Shown here piece by piece: positions 53,586 through 60,926 of a stretch of DNA of 64,000 bases (position 1 is its first letter; each line of letters opens with the position of its first letter). The notes under the pieces were generated by a model that made no database searches, was not told the DNA's origin, and was given only the letters and a program-made list of their open reading frames with translations. The stretch is from Microbacterium sp. PM5 (GTDB taxonomy: Bacteria > Actinomycetota > Actinomycetes > Actinomycetales > Microbacteriaceae). The DNA lies in NCBI RefSeq assembly GCF_003293595.1, contig NZ_CP022162.1, positions 1,681,183 to 1,745,182 of the forward strand, given 5' to 3'. Made by a program: the position numbers and the translations under genes.

Positions 53586-54212
53586 TCAGCCGGCGACAGC
53601 GCGCCGCAGCTCGGCGGCGAGCCACTCCCGGTAACGCTCTGCGCTCCAGCCGGCCTCGCGGAAGTGCAGGTACGTGTCGGTGGAGACGAGCATCGTGACC
53701 AACGCCGTCGCGTCGTCGCTTCGGTCCGCCGGCACGACGCCGCGCGCGGCCAGCAGGGCGACACCCTCGCGGATGCTGCGAAGACGACGTTCGTCGATCG
53801 CCGCGTACACGTCGCGGACGGCCGGGTCGGCGTCCGCGGCGGCGCGCAGCGTCCGCAGCAGCGCGGCGATGCGCGCGTTCGCGGCGGTCATGAACGCCGC
53901 GTACATCGCGATGAGCCGCTCCGGATCGGGCTCCGCGATGATCTGCTGCATCGGGTCGGTGTCGTTCAGCGACGCCCAGCCCTCACGATCCGCAAGGGCG
54001 CGCTCGTACGCCGCGGCCAGGAGCGCATGCTTGGGCCCGTGCAGATTGACCGTCTGCACCGACACGCCCGCCGCAGCAGCGATCGCCTTCAGCGACGTGG
54101 CGGCGTAGCCGTCGCGGACGAACAGCTTCGCGGCGGCATCCACGATCCGCGCCCGCGTCGCCGCCGCTTCGGCCTCGCGCAACGGCGACGCGTACGGCTT
54201 TCTCCCGCTCAT
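53586..54212 (-). CDS. TetR-family regulator
   Basis: A 208-residue TetR protein. The HTH is RARIVDAAAKLFVRDGYAATSLKAIAAAAGVSVQTVNLHGPKHALLAAAYERAL. A helical ligand domain has MQQIIAEPDPERLIAMYAAFMTAANARIAALL. ATG 54212 is favoured by AAGGGGG upstream. It is divergent from the hemerythrin gene, whose promoter holds a palindrome, and convergent with patD. Likely a repressor of the hemerythrin/BphX pair. Confidence 0.88.
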   Translation of the reverse strand: MSGRKPYASPLREAEAAATRARIVDAAAKLFVRDGYAATSLKAIAAAAGVSVQTVNLHGPKHALLAAAYERALADREGWASLNDTDPMQQIIAEPDPERLIAMYAAFMTAANARIAALLRTLRAAADADPAVRDVYAAIDERRLRSIREGVALLAARGVVPADRSDDATALVTMLVSTDTYLHFREAGWSAERYREWLAAELRRAVAG

Positions 54213-54244
54213 CGTGCCCCCTTCGACGTCCACTGTAGTCGGTA

Positions 54245-54273
54245 TTGACTAGATTGACGATCTAATGAATAGT
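54245..54273 (+). promoter_or_regulatory. Promoter with embedded operator for the hemerythrin operon
   Basis: TTGACT (54245-54250), a 17-base spacer and AATAGT (54268-54273) form a good promoter toward the hemerythrin gene. TAGAT-N5-ATCTA (54250-54264) sits within the spacer, where a bound TetR protein from the divergent gene would exclude RNA polymerase. Confidence 0.6.
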
Positions 54274-54307
54274 GTGACGCACAACCCATTTCCCGAGAGG
54301 AATCCTC

Positions 54308-54370
54308 GTGCCGTCTCTCCTTGCCGCCCCTGCCGCGGCCCGCATACAGGTCCGGCGCCGTGGCTGCTGA
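54308..54370 (+). CDS. Possible 20-residue leader peptide
   Basis: A GTG at 54308 has GAGAGGA five bases upstream, the best ribosome binding site in this transcript. It opens a reading frame of 20 codons (VPSLLAAPAAARIQVRRRGC) that ends at TGA 54368-54370, overlapping the proposed GTG of the hemerythrin gene at 54360. The larger gene has no such site of its own, so this short frame may deliver ribosomes to it. It may instead mark a missed frameshift near the hemerythrin start. Confidence 0.4.
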   Translation: MPSLLAAPAAARIQVRRRGC

Positions 54371-55085
54371 ACGCCTTCCGGCGACCGGATCACCCACCGA
54401 GCCCGACGCCGACCCCCGGTCGGGCTCGTGGGGATGCGACACCGCCGACGTCGTGATGTTCCACCGTTTCCTGCGCATGGTCTTCCGCGATGCGGGGAGC
54501 GTCGTCGACGCCGTGGCCGACGGCGACCGCCGCCGCACGACGCTCGCCGTGCGGCATCTGCGCCAGATCGCCCACGCACTGGAGAGCCACCACCGCGGCG
54601 AGGACATGTTCCTCTGGGACGACCTCGAACGGCGCTCACCGGCGTGCGCCCTCCACGTCGAGCAGATGCGCGCCCAGCACGCAGAGATCGAGAAGCACCT
54701 GACCGCTCTCGGCGCGAGCGTCGACGCCTGGCGTGCCAGCGCGCGACGCCGCGAGGCCATCGCGGTGCGGGAGCAGCTCGACCGTCTCGCTGCGGCGCTC
54801 GACGATCATCTCGGCCAGGAAGAGATCGACATTCTGCCGGTCGCCGCCACGTCCTTCACGCCGGCGGAGTGGGGGCGCCTGGAGCGGCACGGACGGCGCA
54901 CGGTGCCGCCGCGGTGGCTGTTCATCCAGCTGGGATTCATGCTCGAATCCATGCCCGCCGCCGAGCAGGAGGCGTTCCTGCGCGGCCTGCCTGCGCCGGC
55001 CCGAGCCGCCTGGAGGCTGGTCGGACGGTCGTCGTTCCGCAGACACCGCGCCCGCTTGTTCCCGGCGAGGAGAACCACGACATGA
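54360..55085 (+). CDS. Hemerythrin-domain protein
   Basis: A protein of about 241 residues. Its hemerythrin four-helix bundle spans roughly residues 25-155, with iron-ligand candidates in VVMFHRFLRMVF, ALESHHRGEDMFLWDDL (HH--E), MRAQHAEIEKHL and DDHLGQEEIDILPV. The C-terminal 80 residues form further helices (WLFIQLGFMLESMPAAEQEAFLRGL). Related actinobacterial proteins sense or bind O2 or NO, or store iron. The start is uncertain: GTG 54360 or TTG 54321, neither with a good site. It overlaps the downstream gene by 4 bp. Confidence 0.82.
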   Translation: MAAERLPATGSPTEPDADPRSGSWGCDTADVVMFHRFLRMVFRDAGSVVDAVADGDRRRTTLAVRHLRQIAHALESHHRGEDMFLWDDLERRSPACALHVEQMRAQHAEIEKHLTALGASVDAWRASARRREAIAVREQLDRLAAALDDHLGQEEIDILPVAATSFTPAEWGRLERHGRRTVPPRWLFIQLGFMLESMPAAEQEAFLRGLPAPARAAWRLVGRSSFRRHRARLFPARRTTT

Positions 55086-55510
55086 AGAGTCTCACCTGGT
55101 GGTATCGCGTGACGGGCGTGGTCTACGTTCTTCTCGGTCTCAGCTGGCTCCCCGTCGTCGCCATGGCCACGGTGAGCCAGAAGATCCCCGACTTCGACGG
55201 TGCCCCCGGGGGCACCGCAGTGACGGGGTTCGCCGACTGGATGCTGGTGTTCAGCCTCGACCTGTTGGTTCTCGGCGCGTTCCTCCTGGTCGGCTCACGC
55301 CGTCCGATGGCCTGGCTGCCGCTGCTCTGGCTGACGATCGCGCTGGGTGTCGTCCGCGGCATCGCCGACGACGTCTACATGATCGCGCGCGGGTACCCGC
55401 CCCTGCCGTTCCTCGGGTTCATCATCCTGCACGCGGCGATCATCGCGTGGGGAGTGCTCGCCTGGCGCGGCGTACCGCGCCGGACCGGCGCCCGACTCAG
55501 TCCGCGCTGA
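55082..55510 (+). CDS. BphX-like small membrane protein
   Basis: A 142-residue protein with four predicted membrane helices: YRVTGVVYVLLGLSWLPVVA, WMLVFSLDLLVLGAFLLVG, WLPLLWLTIALGVVRGIADD and FLGFIILHAAIIAWGVLAWR. The pattern and the RGIADDVYMIARGYPP loop match the BphX family, whose function is unknown. ATG overlaps the hemerythrin stop and AGGAG lies nine bases upstream, so both are made from one transcript. Its 3' end overlaps the convergent TetR gene by 14 bp. Confidence 0.8.
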   Translation: MKSLTWWYRVTGVVYVLLGLSWLPVVAMATVSQKIPDFDGAPGGTAVTGFADWMLVFSLDLLVLGAFLLVGSRRPMAWLPLLWLTIALGVVRGIADDVYMIARGYPPLPFLGFIILHAAIIAWGVLAWRGVPRRTGARLSPR

Positions 55511-56120
55511 GAGCACCGACCTCGACGCGCAGCAGTCCCGCGACGGCTCGTCGCAGCGGCGAGACGGGATCGATGTCCGACCCCCACCCCACGAGCCCGT
55601 GGGCACCGAGCCCGTCGATCATCGCCAGCAGATGCCAGGCGAGCGGCTCCGGATCGGCCATCGGAATCACCCCGGCATCCATTCCCCGCGCGATCTCGGC
55701 GGCGATCACGGCACGCCAGGCATCCATCGCCGTGCGCACCCGCTCGGCGAGCGGGGCGTTGCGCGTGCCGAGCGCCCACGCCTGCACCCAGACGAGCGTG
55801 ACGTCCCGGCGGTGCGGGTCGAGCGTCTCGCGCAGCATCGCCCCCAGTCGTGCCGGCGCGGGCGCGTCGGGAAGCAGCGCGCGCACCTCGTCGAGCTCGG
55901 CCGAGACGATGTCGAAGAACGTGTCGGCGACCAGGTCGTCCATGCTCGGGATGTAGTGGGCGACCAACCCGGAGGCCACACCCACCCGCGCGGCGACGGC
56001 GCGCAGCGTGACCGCGTCCAGTCCCTCGGCGAGGGCGATCTCGCGCGCGGCGCCCGCGATCTGATCGCGCCTCTGATCGGCGCTCATCCGCGCCCGTCCG
56101 GCAGTTGACGTCGACGGCAT
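55497..56120 (-). CDS. TetR-family regulator of the agmatine operon
   Basis: A 207-residue TetR protein, BetI-like: RDQIAGAAREIALAEGLDAVTLRAVAARVGVASGLVAHYIPSMDDLVADTF, then a C-terminal domain with WVQAWALGTRNAPLAERVRTAMDAW and LLAMIDGLGAHGLVGW. The start is taken as the ATG at 56120 with GGAGGG eleven bases before it; 56150 is possible. Divergent from the agmatine deiminase gene across a perfect palindrome, so it most likely represses that operon and senses agmatine or a polyamine. Confidence 0.88.
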   Translation of the reverse strand: MPSTSTAGRARMSADQRRDQIAGAAREIALAEGLDAVTLRAVAARVGVASGLVAHYIPSMDDLVADTFFDIVSAELDEVRALLPDAPAPARLGAMLRETLDPHRRDVTLVWVQAWALGTRNAPLAERVRTAMDAWRAVIAAEIARGMDAGVIPMADPEPLAWHLLAMIDGLGAHGLVGWGSDIDPVSPLRRAVAGLLRVEVGALSAD

Positions 56121-56142
56121 CCGCTCGCTACCCTCCGATGAG

Positions 56143-56158
56143 TTGATCATGTGATCAA
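56143..56158. promoter_or_regulatory. Perfect palindromic operator in the TetR/agmatine deiminase gap
   Basis: TTGATCA-TG-TGATCAA is a 16-bp inverted repeat without mismatches, 22 bp upstream of the TetR ATG and 38 bp upstream of the deiminase ATG. It is the expected binding site of the adjacent regulator. Confidence 0.78.
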
Positions 56159-56196
56159 TAAGCTACTCCAGGACCGGACGAGAGTCGAGGATGCCG

Positions 56197-57246
56197 ATGA
56201 GCTGGCGGATGCCGAGCGAGACCGCGCCGCACGCGCGCACATGGATGGCCTTCCCCGTGGAGGGACCTACGCTCGGCGACACCGCCGCCGAGCGCGAGGA
56301 GGGCTACGCCGCGTGGACGGAGGTCGCCGCCGCCATCGCCCGGTTCGAGCCGGTGACGATGATCGTCGATCCCGCCGAGACGGCGCGCGCACGGCGGATG
56401 CTGCCCGGCGAGGTCACGATCCTCGAGGCGCCGGTCGACGAGTTCTGGATGCGCGATCACGGCCCGACCTTCGTCGTGGACGACGAGCGCCCCGGCATCC
56501 TGGGCGCCGTCGACTGGATCTTCAACGGCTGGGGCGCACACGACTGGGCGCGCTGGGAACGCTCTGCCGAGCACGCCCGCATCGTCGCGGCCGAGGTCGG
56601 CGCAGAACTCATCTCCTCGACGCTGGTCGCCGAAGGCGGAGGCTTCCACGTCGACGGCGAGGGCACCGTGCTGCTCACCGACACGGTGCAGCTCGACCCG
56701 CGCCGCAACCCCTACGCCGATCGCGCGCGCGTCGAGGCGGAGTTCGCCCGCACCCTCGGCACGACGACGGCGATCTGGCTTCCGCGCGGCCTCACCCGCG
56801 ACTACGACGATTTCGGCACGAACGGCCACGTCGACATCGTGGCGACCTTCCCCTCTCCGGGCCGCGTGCTGCTGCACACCCAGCGCGATGCGGCACACCC
56901 CGACCACGCCGTCAGCGCGGCGCTGCGCGAGCTGCTCGCCGGCCAGACCGATGCCGCCGGACGCCGCCTCGAGATCGTCGAGCTGCCCGCGCCGGCGACC
57001 CTGCGCGACGACGAGGGCTTCGTCGACTGGAGCTACGTCAACCACCTCGTCGTCAATGGCGGCGTCATCGCCTGCGGCTTCGGTGAGGACAGAGCGGATG
57101 CCGAGGCCCGCGCGATCCTGGCCGATGCGTACCCGGGGCGCGAGATCGTCACGGTCGACGCCCGCCCGATCTTCGCGCGCGGCGGCGGCATCCACTGCAT
57201 CACTCAGCAGCAGCCGGCGCTCGGCGGGCAGGAGGTCCGGCGATGA
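56197..57246 (+). CDS. aguA: Agmatine deiminase
   Basis: A 349-residue enzyme of the agmatine-deiminase/PAD-porph family that hydrolyses agmatine to N-carbamoylputrescine and ammonia. It has MPSETAPHARTWMAFPVEG, DEFWMRDHGPTFVV, NGWGAHDWARWE, VAEGGGFHVDGEGTVLLTD, GTNGHVDIVATF and FARGGGIHCITQQQP, the last holding the catalytic cysteine. Length is close to known AguA (about 365). GAGG six bases before the ATG at 56197 selects this start over one two codons earlier. Its stop overlaps the amidase start by 4 bp; no nitrilase-type AguB is nearby. Confidence 0.93.
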   Translation: MSWRMPSETAPHARTWMAFPVEGPTLGDTAAEREEGYAAWTEVAAAIARFEPVTMIVDPAETARARRMLPGEVTILEAPVDEFWMRDHGPTFVVDDERPGILGAVDWIFNGWGAHDWARWERSAEHARIVAAEVGAELISSTLVAEGGGFHVDGEGTVLLTDTVQLDPRRNPYADRARVEAEFARTLGTTTAIWLPRGLTRDYDDFGTNGHVDIVATFPSPGRVLLHTQRDAAHPDHAVSAALRELLAGQTDAAGRRLEIVELPAPATLRDDEGFVDWSYVNHLVVNGGVIACGFGEDRADAEARAILADAYPGREIVTVDARPIFARGGGIHCITQQQPALGGQEVRR

Positions 57247-58985
57247 TCGACGTCGTCGAAGCCTCGATCGCCGAGCTGCGCACCGCCCTCGAGACGGGGC
57301 GCACGACCGCCGTCGAGCTCGTCGAGGCCTACCTCGCGCGCATCGACGCCTACGACGGACCCGACACCGCGACCGCGCTCAACGCGGTCGTCGTGCGCAA
57401 CCCCGACGCGCACGCGGAAGCAGCCGCCTCCGACGCCCGCCGCGCCCGCGGCGAGGTGCTCTCGCCGTTGGACGGCATCCCGTACACCGCGAAGGACAGC
57501 TACCTCGTCCGCGGGCTGACCGCGGCATCCGGCTCGCCCGCCTTCGCCACGCTCGTCGCGCAGCGCGACGCCTTCACGATCGAGCGGCTGCGCGCCGGGG
57601 GCGCCATCTGCCTGGGGCTGACCAACATGCCGCCGATGGCCGGCGGCGGCATGCAGCGCGGACTCTACGGCCGCGCCGAGAGCCCCTACGCCGCCGATTG
57701 GCTCACCGCCCCGTTCGCCTCGGGCTCCTCGAACGGCTCCGGAACGGCGACGGCGGCCTCGTTCGCCGCGTTCGGCCTCGGCGAAGAGACCTGGTCGAGC
57801 GGACGCGGGCCGGCCTCGAACAACGCGCTGTGCGCCTACACACCCTCGCGCGGCGTCATCTCCACCCGCGGCAACTGGCCGCTGGTGCCCACGCAAGACG
57901 TCGTCGTGCCGCACGCGCGCACGATGGCCGATCTGCTGGAGATCCTCGACGTCATCGTCGCGGACGACCCCGACACGCGCGGCGACTTCTGGCGGACACA
58001 GCCGTGGGTGCCGTTGCCGCCCCCGTCCGCGGTGCGCCCCGCGTCGTACCCCGCCCTGGCCGACGGCGCGACGCCTGCGGGACGGCGGATCGGCGTGCCC
58101 CGTATGTACATCAACGCCGACCCGGATGCCGGGACCGCTCCGACACCCGGCATCGGCGGGCCGACCGGACAGCGCATCGAGACGCGCGCGTCGATCATCG
58201 CGCTGTGGGAGAAGACCCGTGCGGCGCTGACCGCCGCCGGGGCGGAGGTCGTCGAGGTCGACTTCCCGGCCGTGTCGAACTACGAAGGCGACCGGCCCGG
58301 AGCGCCGACGATCTTCACCCGGGGGCTCGTGACCCGCGCCTACCTGGATCGCGAGATCCTCGACCTGTCGGCGTGGTCGTGGGACGACTTCCTCGCCGCC
58401 AACGGCGACCCGAAGCTGCACACGCTCGCCGACGTCGACGGCGCGCTGATCTTCCCGCACCCCGCCGGCGCCCTCCCCGACCGCTACGACGGCTTCGACG
58501 ACGACCTGCCGAGCTATCCCGACTGGGTGCGAGCGCACCCGAGCGTCACCTGGCGCGACATGCCCGAGCTCGAAGACGGCCTTCGCGGCCTGGAGCGCAC
58601 GCGAGAGGTCGACCTGGAGGAGTGGATGGACGGCCTCGGCCTCGACGCCGTCGTCTTCCCCGCCGTCGCCGATGTCGGCCCCGCCGACATGGACGTGAAC
58701 CCCGCCTCCGCCGACCTCGGTTGGCGCAACGGCGTCTGGGTCGCCAACGGCAACCTCGCGATCCGCCACCTCGGCATCCCGACGGTGACCGTTCCGCTCG
58801 GGCTGATGGACGACATCCGGATGCCGGTGGGACTCACGATCGCCGGGCGCTCCGGCGACGATGCCGCCCTGCTGCGGCTCGGGTGCGCGATCGAGACACT
58901 GACCGACGAGCGGCCGGTGCCGCCGCGGACTCCCGCCCTCCCGGCATCCACCCCCGCCCCTTCTTCCCCCGAGGATCATTCATGA
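57243..58985 (+). CDS. Amidase-signature-family hydrolase, possibly acting on N-carbamoylputrescine
   Basis: A 580-residue amidase-signature enzyme with the Lys/cis-Ser/Ser triad: Lys84 in PLDGIPYTAKDSY, the cis-serine in FASGSSNGSGTAT (162-163) and the nucleophile near Ser186 in EETWSSGRGPAS. The usual GGSSGGS and DTGGSIR-P stretches are altered (GSSNGSG, ETWSSGRGP), marking a divergent subgroup. It is translationally coupled to agmatine deiminase and to a PLP decarboxylase. The deiminase product needs a carbamoyl hydrolase, normally the nitrilase AguB. I infer that this amidase may replace it. Confidence 0.88.
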   Translation: MIDVVEASIAELRTALETGRTTAVELVEAYLARIDAYDGPDTATALNAVVVRNPDAHAEAAASDARRARGEVLSPLDGIPYTAKDSYLVRGLTAASGSPAFATLVAQRDAFTIERLRAGGAICLGLTNMPPMAGGGMQRGLYGRAESPYAADWLTAPFASGSSNGSGTATAASFAAFGLGEETWSSGRGPASNNALCAYTPSRGVISTRGNWPLVPTQDVVVPHARTMADLLEILDVIVADDPDTRGDFWRTQPWVPLPPPSAVRPASYPALADGATPAGRRIGVPRMYINADPDAGTAPTPGIGGPTGQRIETRASIIALWEKTRAALTAAGAEVVEVDFPAVSNYEGDRPGAPTIFTRGLVTRAYLDREILDLSAWSWDDFLAANGDPKLHTLADVDGALIFPHPAGALPDRYDGFDDDLPSYPDWVRAHPSVTWRDMPELEDGLRGLERTREVDLEEWMDGLGLDAVVFPAVADVGPADMDVNPASADLGWRNGVWVANGNLAIRHLGIPTVTVPLGLMDDIRMPVGLTIAGRSGDDAALLRLGCAIETLTDERPVPPRTPALPASTPAPSSPEDHS

Positions 58986-60358
58986 CCGATGCCGCCCGCA
59001 TGCACGACGTCACCACCGAGACCCGGCGCATCGTCGACCTGGTGCTCGACTACTCGCGCGAGCGCCTGCTCGCCCAGGACACCCCGCTGGACAAGCCGCT
59101 GCCCGCCGCGGAACTCAGCCGACTGGCAGGGCGGACGATCTCCGAAGAGGGGGTCGGCGCCGAGCGTGCGCTCGGCGTGTTCACGCACGTCCTGGCCCCC
59201 GCCTGCATCACGACCGACGACCCGCGGTACCTCTCGTTCATCCCGACCGCGCCCACGAAGGCGGCCGCGGCCTTCGACCTCGTCGTGTCGGCGAGCGCCC
59301 TCTACGGCGGGTCCTGGCTGGAGGGCGCCGGCGCCGTGCACGCCGAGAACGAGGTGCTGCGCTGGCTGTCCGACGAGTTCGGCCTGCCGGCATCCGCGGG
59401 AGGCGTCTTCGTGCAGGGCGGCACGCTCGGCAACCTGTCCGCCCTCGTCGCCGCGCGCGAGGCGGCGCGCGCGCACCGGACCGACACCGGTGCCGCCGCG
59501 CCGACCCGCTGGGCGGTCGCCTGCAGCTCGCAGGCGCACTCCTCCATCGCGTCGGCGGCGCGCGTCATGGACGTCGACGTCATCACGGTGCCGACGGATG
59601 CCGACGGCGTGCTGCGCGGCGAGGCCGTCGCGGCGGTGCTCGCCGACGTGCAGGAGCGGGTCTTCGCCGTCGTCGCGACGGCCGGCTCGACCAACTTCGG
59701 CATCGTCGACGACATCGCCGGTGTCGCGGCGGCAGCCCACGCCCACGGGATCTGGCTGCACGTCGACGGCGCCTACGGCCTCGCCGGCATGCTCTCGCCC
59801 CTCGCCCGCCACCTGTACGCCGGAGTCGCGCAGGCCGACTCGGTGATCGTCGATCCGCACAAGTGGCTGTTCGCCCCGTTCGATGCGTGCGCGCTCATCT
59901 ACCGCGACCCCGAGCAGGGCCGACGCGCGCACACCCAGCACGCGGAGTACCTCGACACCCTGACCGACCGCTCCGACTACAGCCCCTCCGACTACGCCGC
60001 ACACCTCACCCGTCGCGCCCGCGGCCTGCCGCTGTGGTTCTCGCTGGCCACGCACGGTGCGGCCGCGTACCGCGAGGCCGTCAGCGCCTCGATCGTGCTG
60101 GCCCGGCGGATCGCGAATGAGATCGAGGCGCGCTCCGGCTTCTCGCTGGTGCGCCGGCCGCAGCTGGGCGTGGTCGTGTTCGAGCGCGACGGCTGGACGC
60201 GCGCCGACTACGAGGCCTGGTCGCAGCGCCTCCTCGACGTGCAGCACGCGTTCGTGACGCCGTCCAGCCACGATGGCCGCCCCAACGCCCGGTTCGCGAT
60301 CCTGAACCCCCGCACCACGTTCGACGACCTCACCGGCATCCTCGACACCATGCGCTGA
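58982..60358 (+). CDS. Group II PLP-dependent amino acid decarboxylase
   Basis: A 458-residue enzyme of the glutamate/aromatic/diaminobutyrate decarboxylase family. It has GVFVQGGTLGNLSALVAAREAAR, VVATAGSTNFGIVDDI, WLHVDGAYGLAGML and the PLP lysine in VIVDPHKWLFAPFDACALIYRD. A few residues upstream differ from classical aromatic decarboxylases, so the substrate cannot be assigned. In this operon an arginine-, diaminobutyrate- or aromatic-amino-acid-derived amine feeding the amidase or deiminase is possible. The ATG overlaps the amidase stop by 4 bp. Confidence 0.9.
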   Translation: MTDAARMHDVTTETRRIVDLVLDYSRERLLAQDTPLDKPLPAAELSRLAGRTISEEGVGAERALGVFTHVLAPACITTDDPRYLSFIPTAPTKAAAAFDLVVSASALYGGSWLEGAGAVHAENEVLRWLSDEFGLPASAGGVFVQGGTLGNLSALVAAREAARAHRTDTGAAAPTRWAVACSSQAHSSIASAARVMDVDVITVPTDADGVLRGEAVAAVLADVQERVFAVVATAGSTNFGIVDDIAGVAAAAHAHGIWLHVDGAYGLAGMLSPLARHLYAGVAQADSVIVDPHKWLFAPFDACALIYRDPEQGRRAHTQHAEYLDTLTDRSDYSPSDYAAHLTRRARGLPLWFSLATHGAAAYREAVSASIVLARRIANEIEARSGFSLVRRPQLGVVVFERDGWTRADYEAWSQRLLDVQHAFVTPSSHDGRPNARFAILNPRTTFDDLTGILDTMR

Positions 60359-60443
60359 GCGCCGCACGTCGCACGGGAGCCCGCCCGGTGACTTCTGAAT
60401 CAGTCTTGATTATTCACTGCCGCGATTGATATCGTCGCCGATC

Positions 60444-60926
60444 ATGCCTCAAACGACGGAAACCGCACCTTCGGGCCGACAGCCGCTGGATGCCGCATCC
60501 AAAGCGATCATCGAGCAGCTGCAGGAGGACGGGCGCCGACCCTACGCCGAGATCGCGAAGGCCGTCGGCCTCAGCGAGGCCGCCACGCGCCAGCGCGTAC
60601 AGAAGCTCGTCGACCAGGGCGTGATGCAGATCGTGGCCGTCACCGACCCGCTCCAGCTCGGCTTCGCCCGTCAGGCGATGATCGGCATCCGGGTCGCCGG
60701 CGACACCCGCGGCATCGCCGCGCGGCTGTCGACCCTGCCCGGCATCAGCTATGTGGTGTCGACGGCGGGCTCGTTCGATCTGCTCGTCGAGGTCGTCTGC
60801 GAGAACGACGACGACCTCATGGACCTGCTCAACGAGCAGATCCGCGCCCTTCCCGAGGTGGTCTCGACCGAGACCTTCGTCTACCTCAAACTCCACCGTC
60901 AGCTCTACAACTGGGGGACACGATGA
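60444..60926 (+). CDS. Lrp/AsnC-family regulator
   Basis: A 160-residue regulator with an N-terminal HTH (KAIIEQLQEDGRRPYAEIAKAVGLSEAATRQRVQKLVDQGVM) and a C-terminal ligand-binding RAM domain (QAMIGIRVAGDTRGIAARLSTLPGISYVVSTAGSFDLLVEVVCEND). ATG 60444 is chosen over a TTG six codons earlier. It is coupled to the aminotransferase downstream by an ATGA overlap, suggesting that regulator and enzyme are made together and that the ligand is the enzyme's amine or amino acid. Confidence 0.92.
   Translation: MPQTTETAPSGRQPLDAASKAIIEQLQEDGRRPYAEIAKAVGLSEAATRQRVQKLVDQGVMQIVAVTDPLQLGFARQAMIGIRVAGDTRGIAARLSTLPGISYVVSTAGSFDLLVEVVCENDDDLMDLLNEQIRALPEVVSTETFVYLKLHRQLYNWGTR

Noticed and set aside
56888..58981. 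Very long N-terminal extension of the PLP decarboxylase (about 700 codons)
   Set aside because: It is the shadow of the agmatine deiminase and amidase genes. The decarboxylase has a proper ATG at 58982 and normal family length from there.
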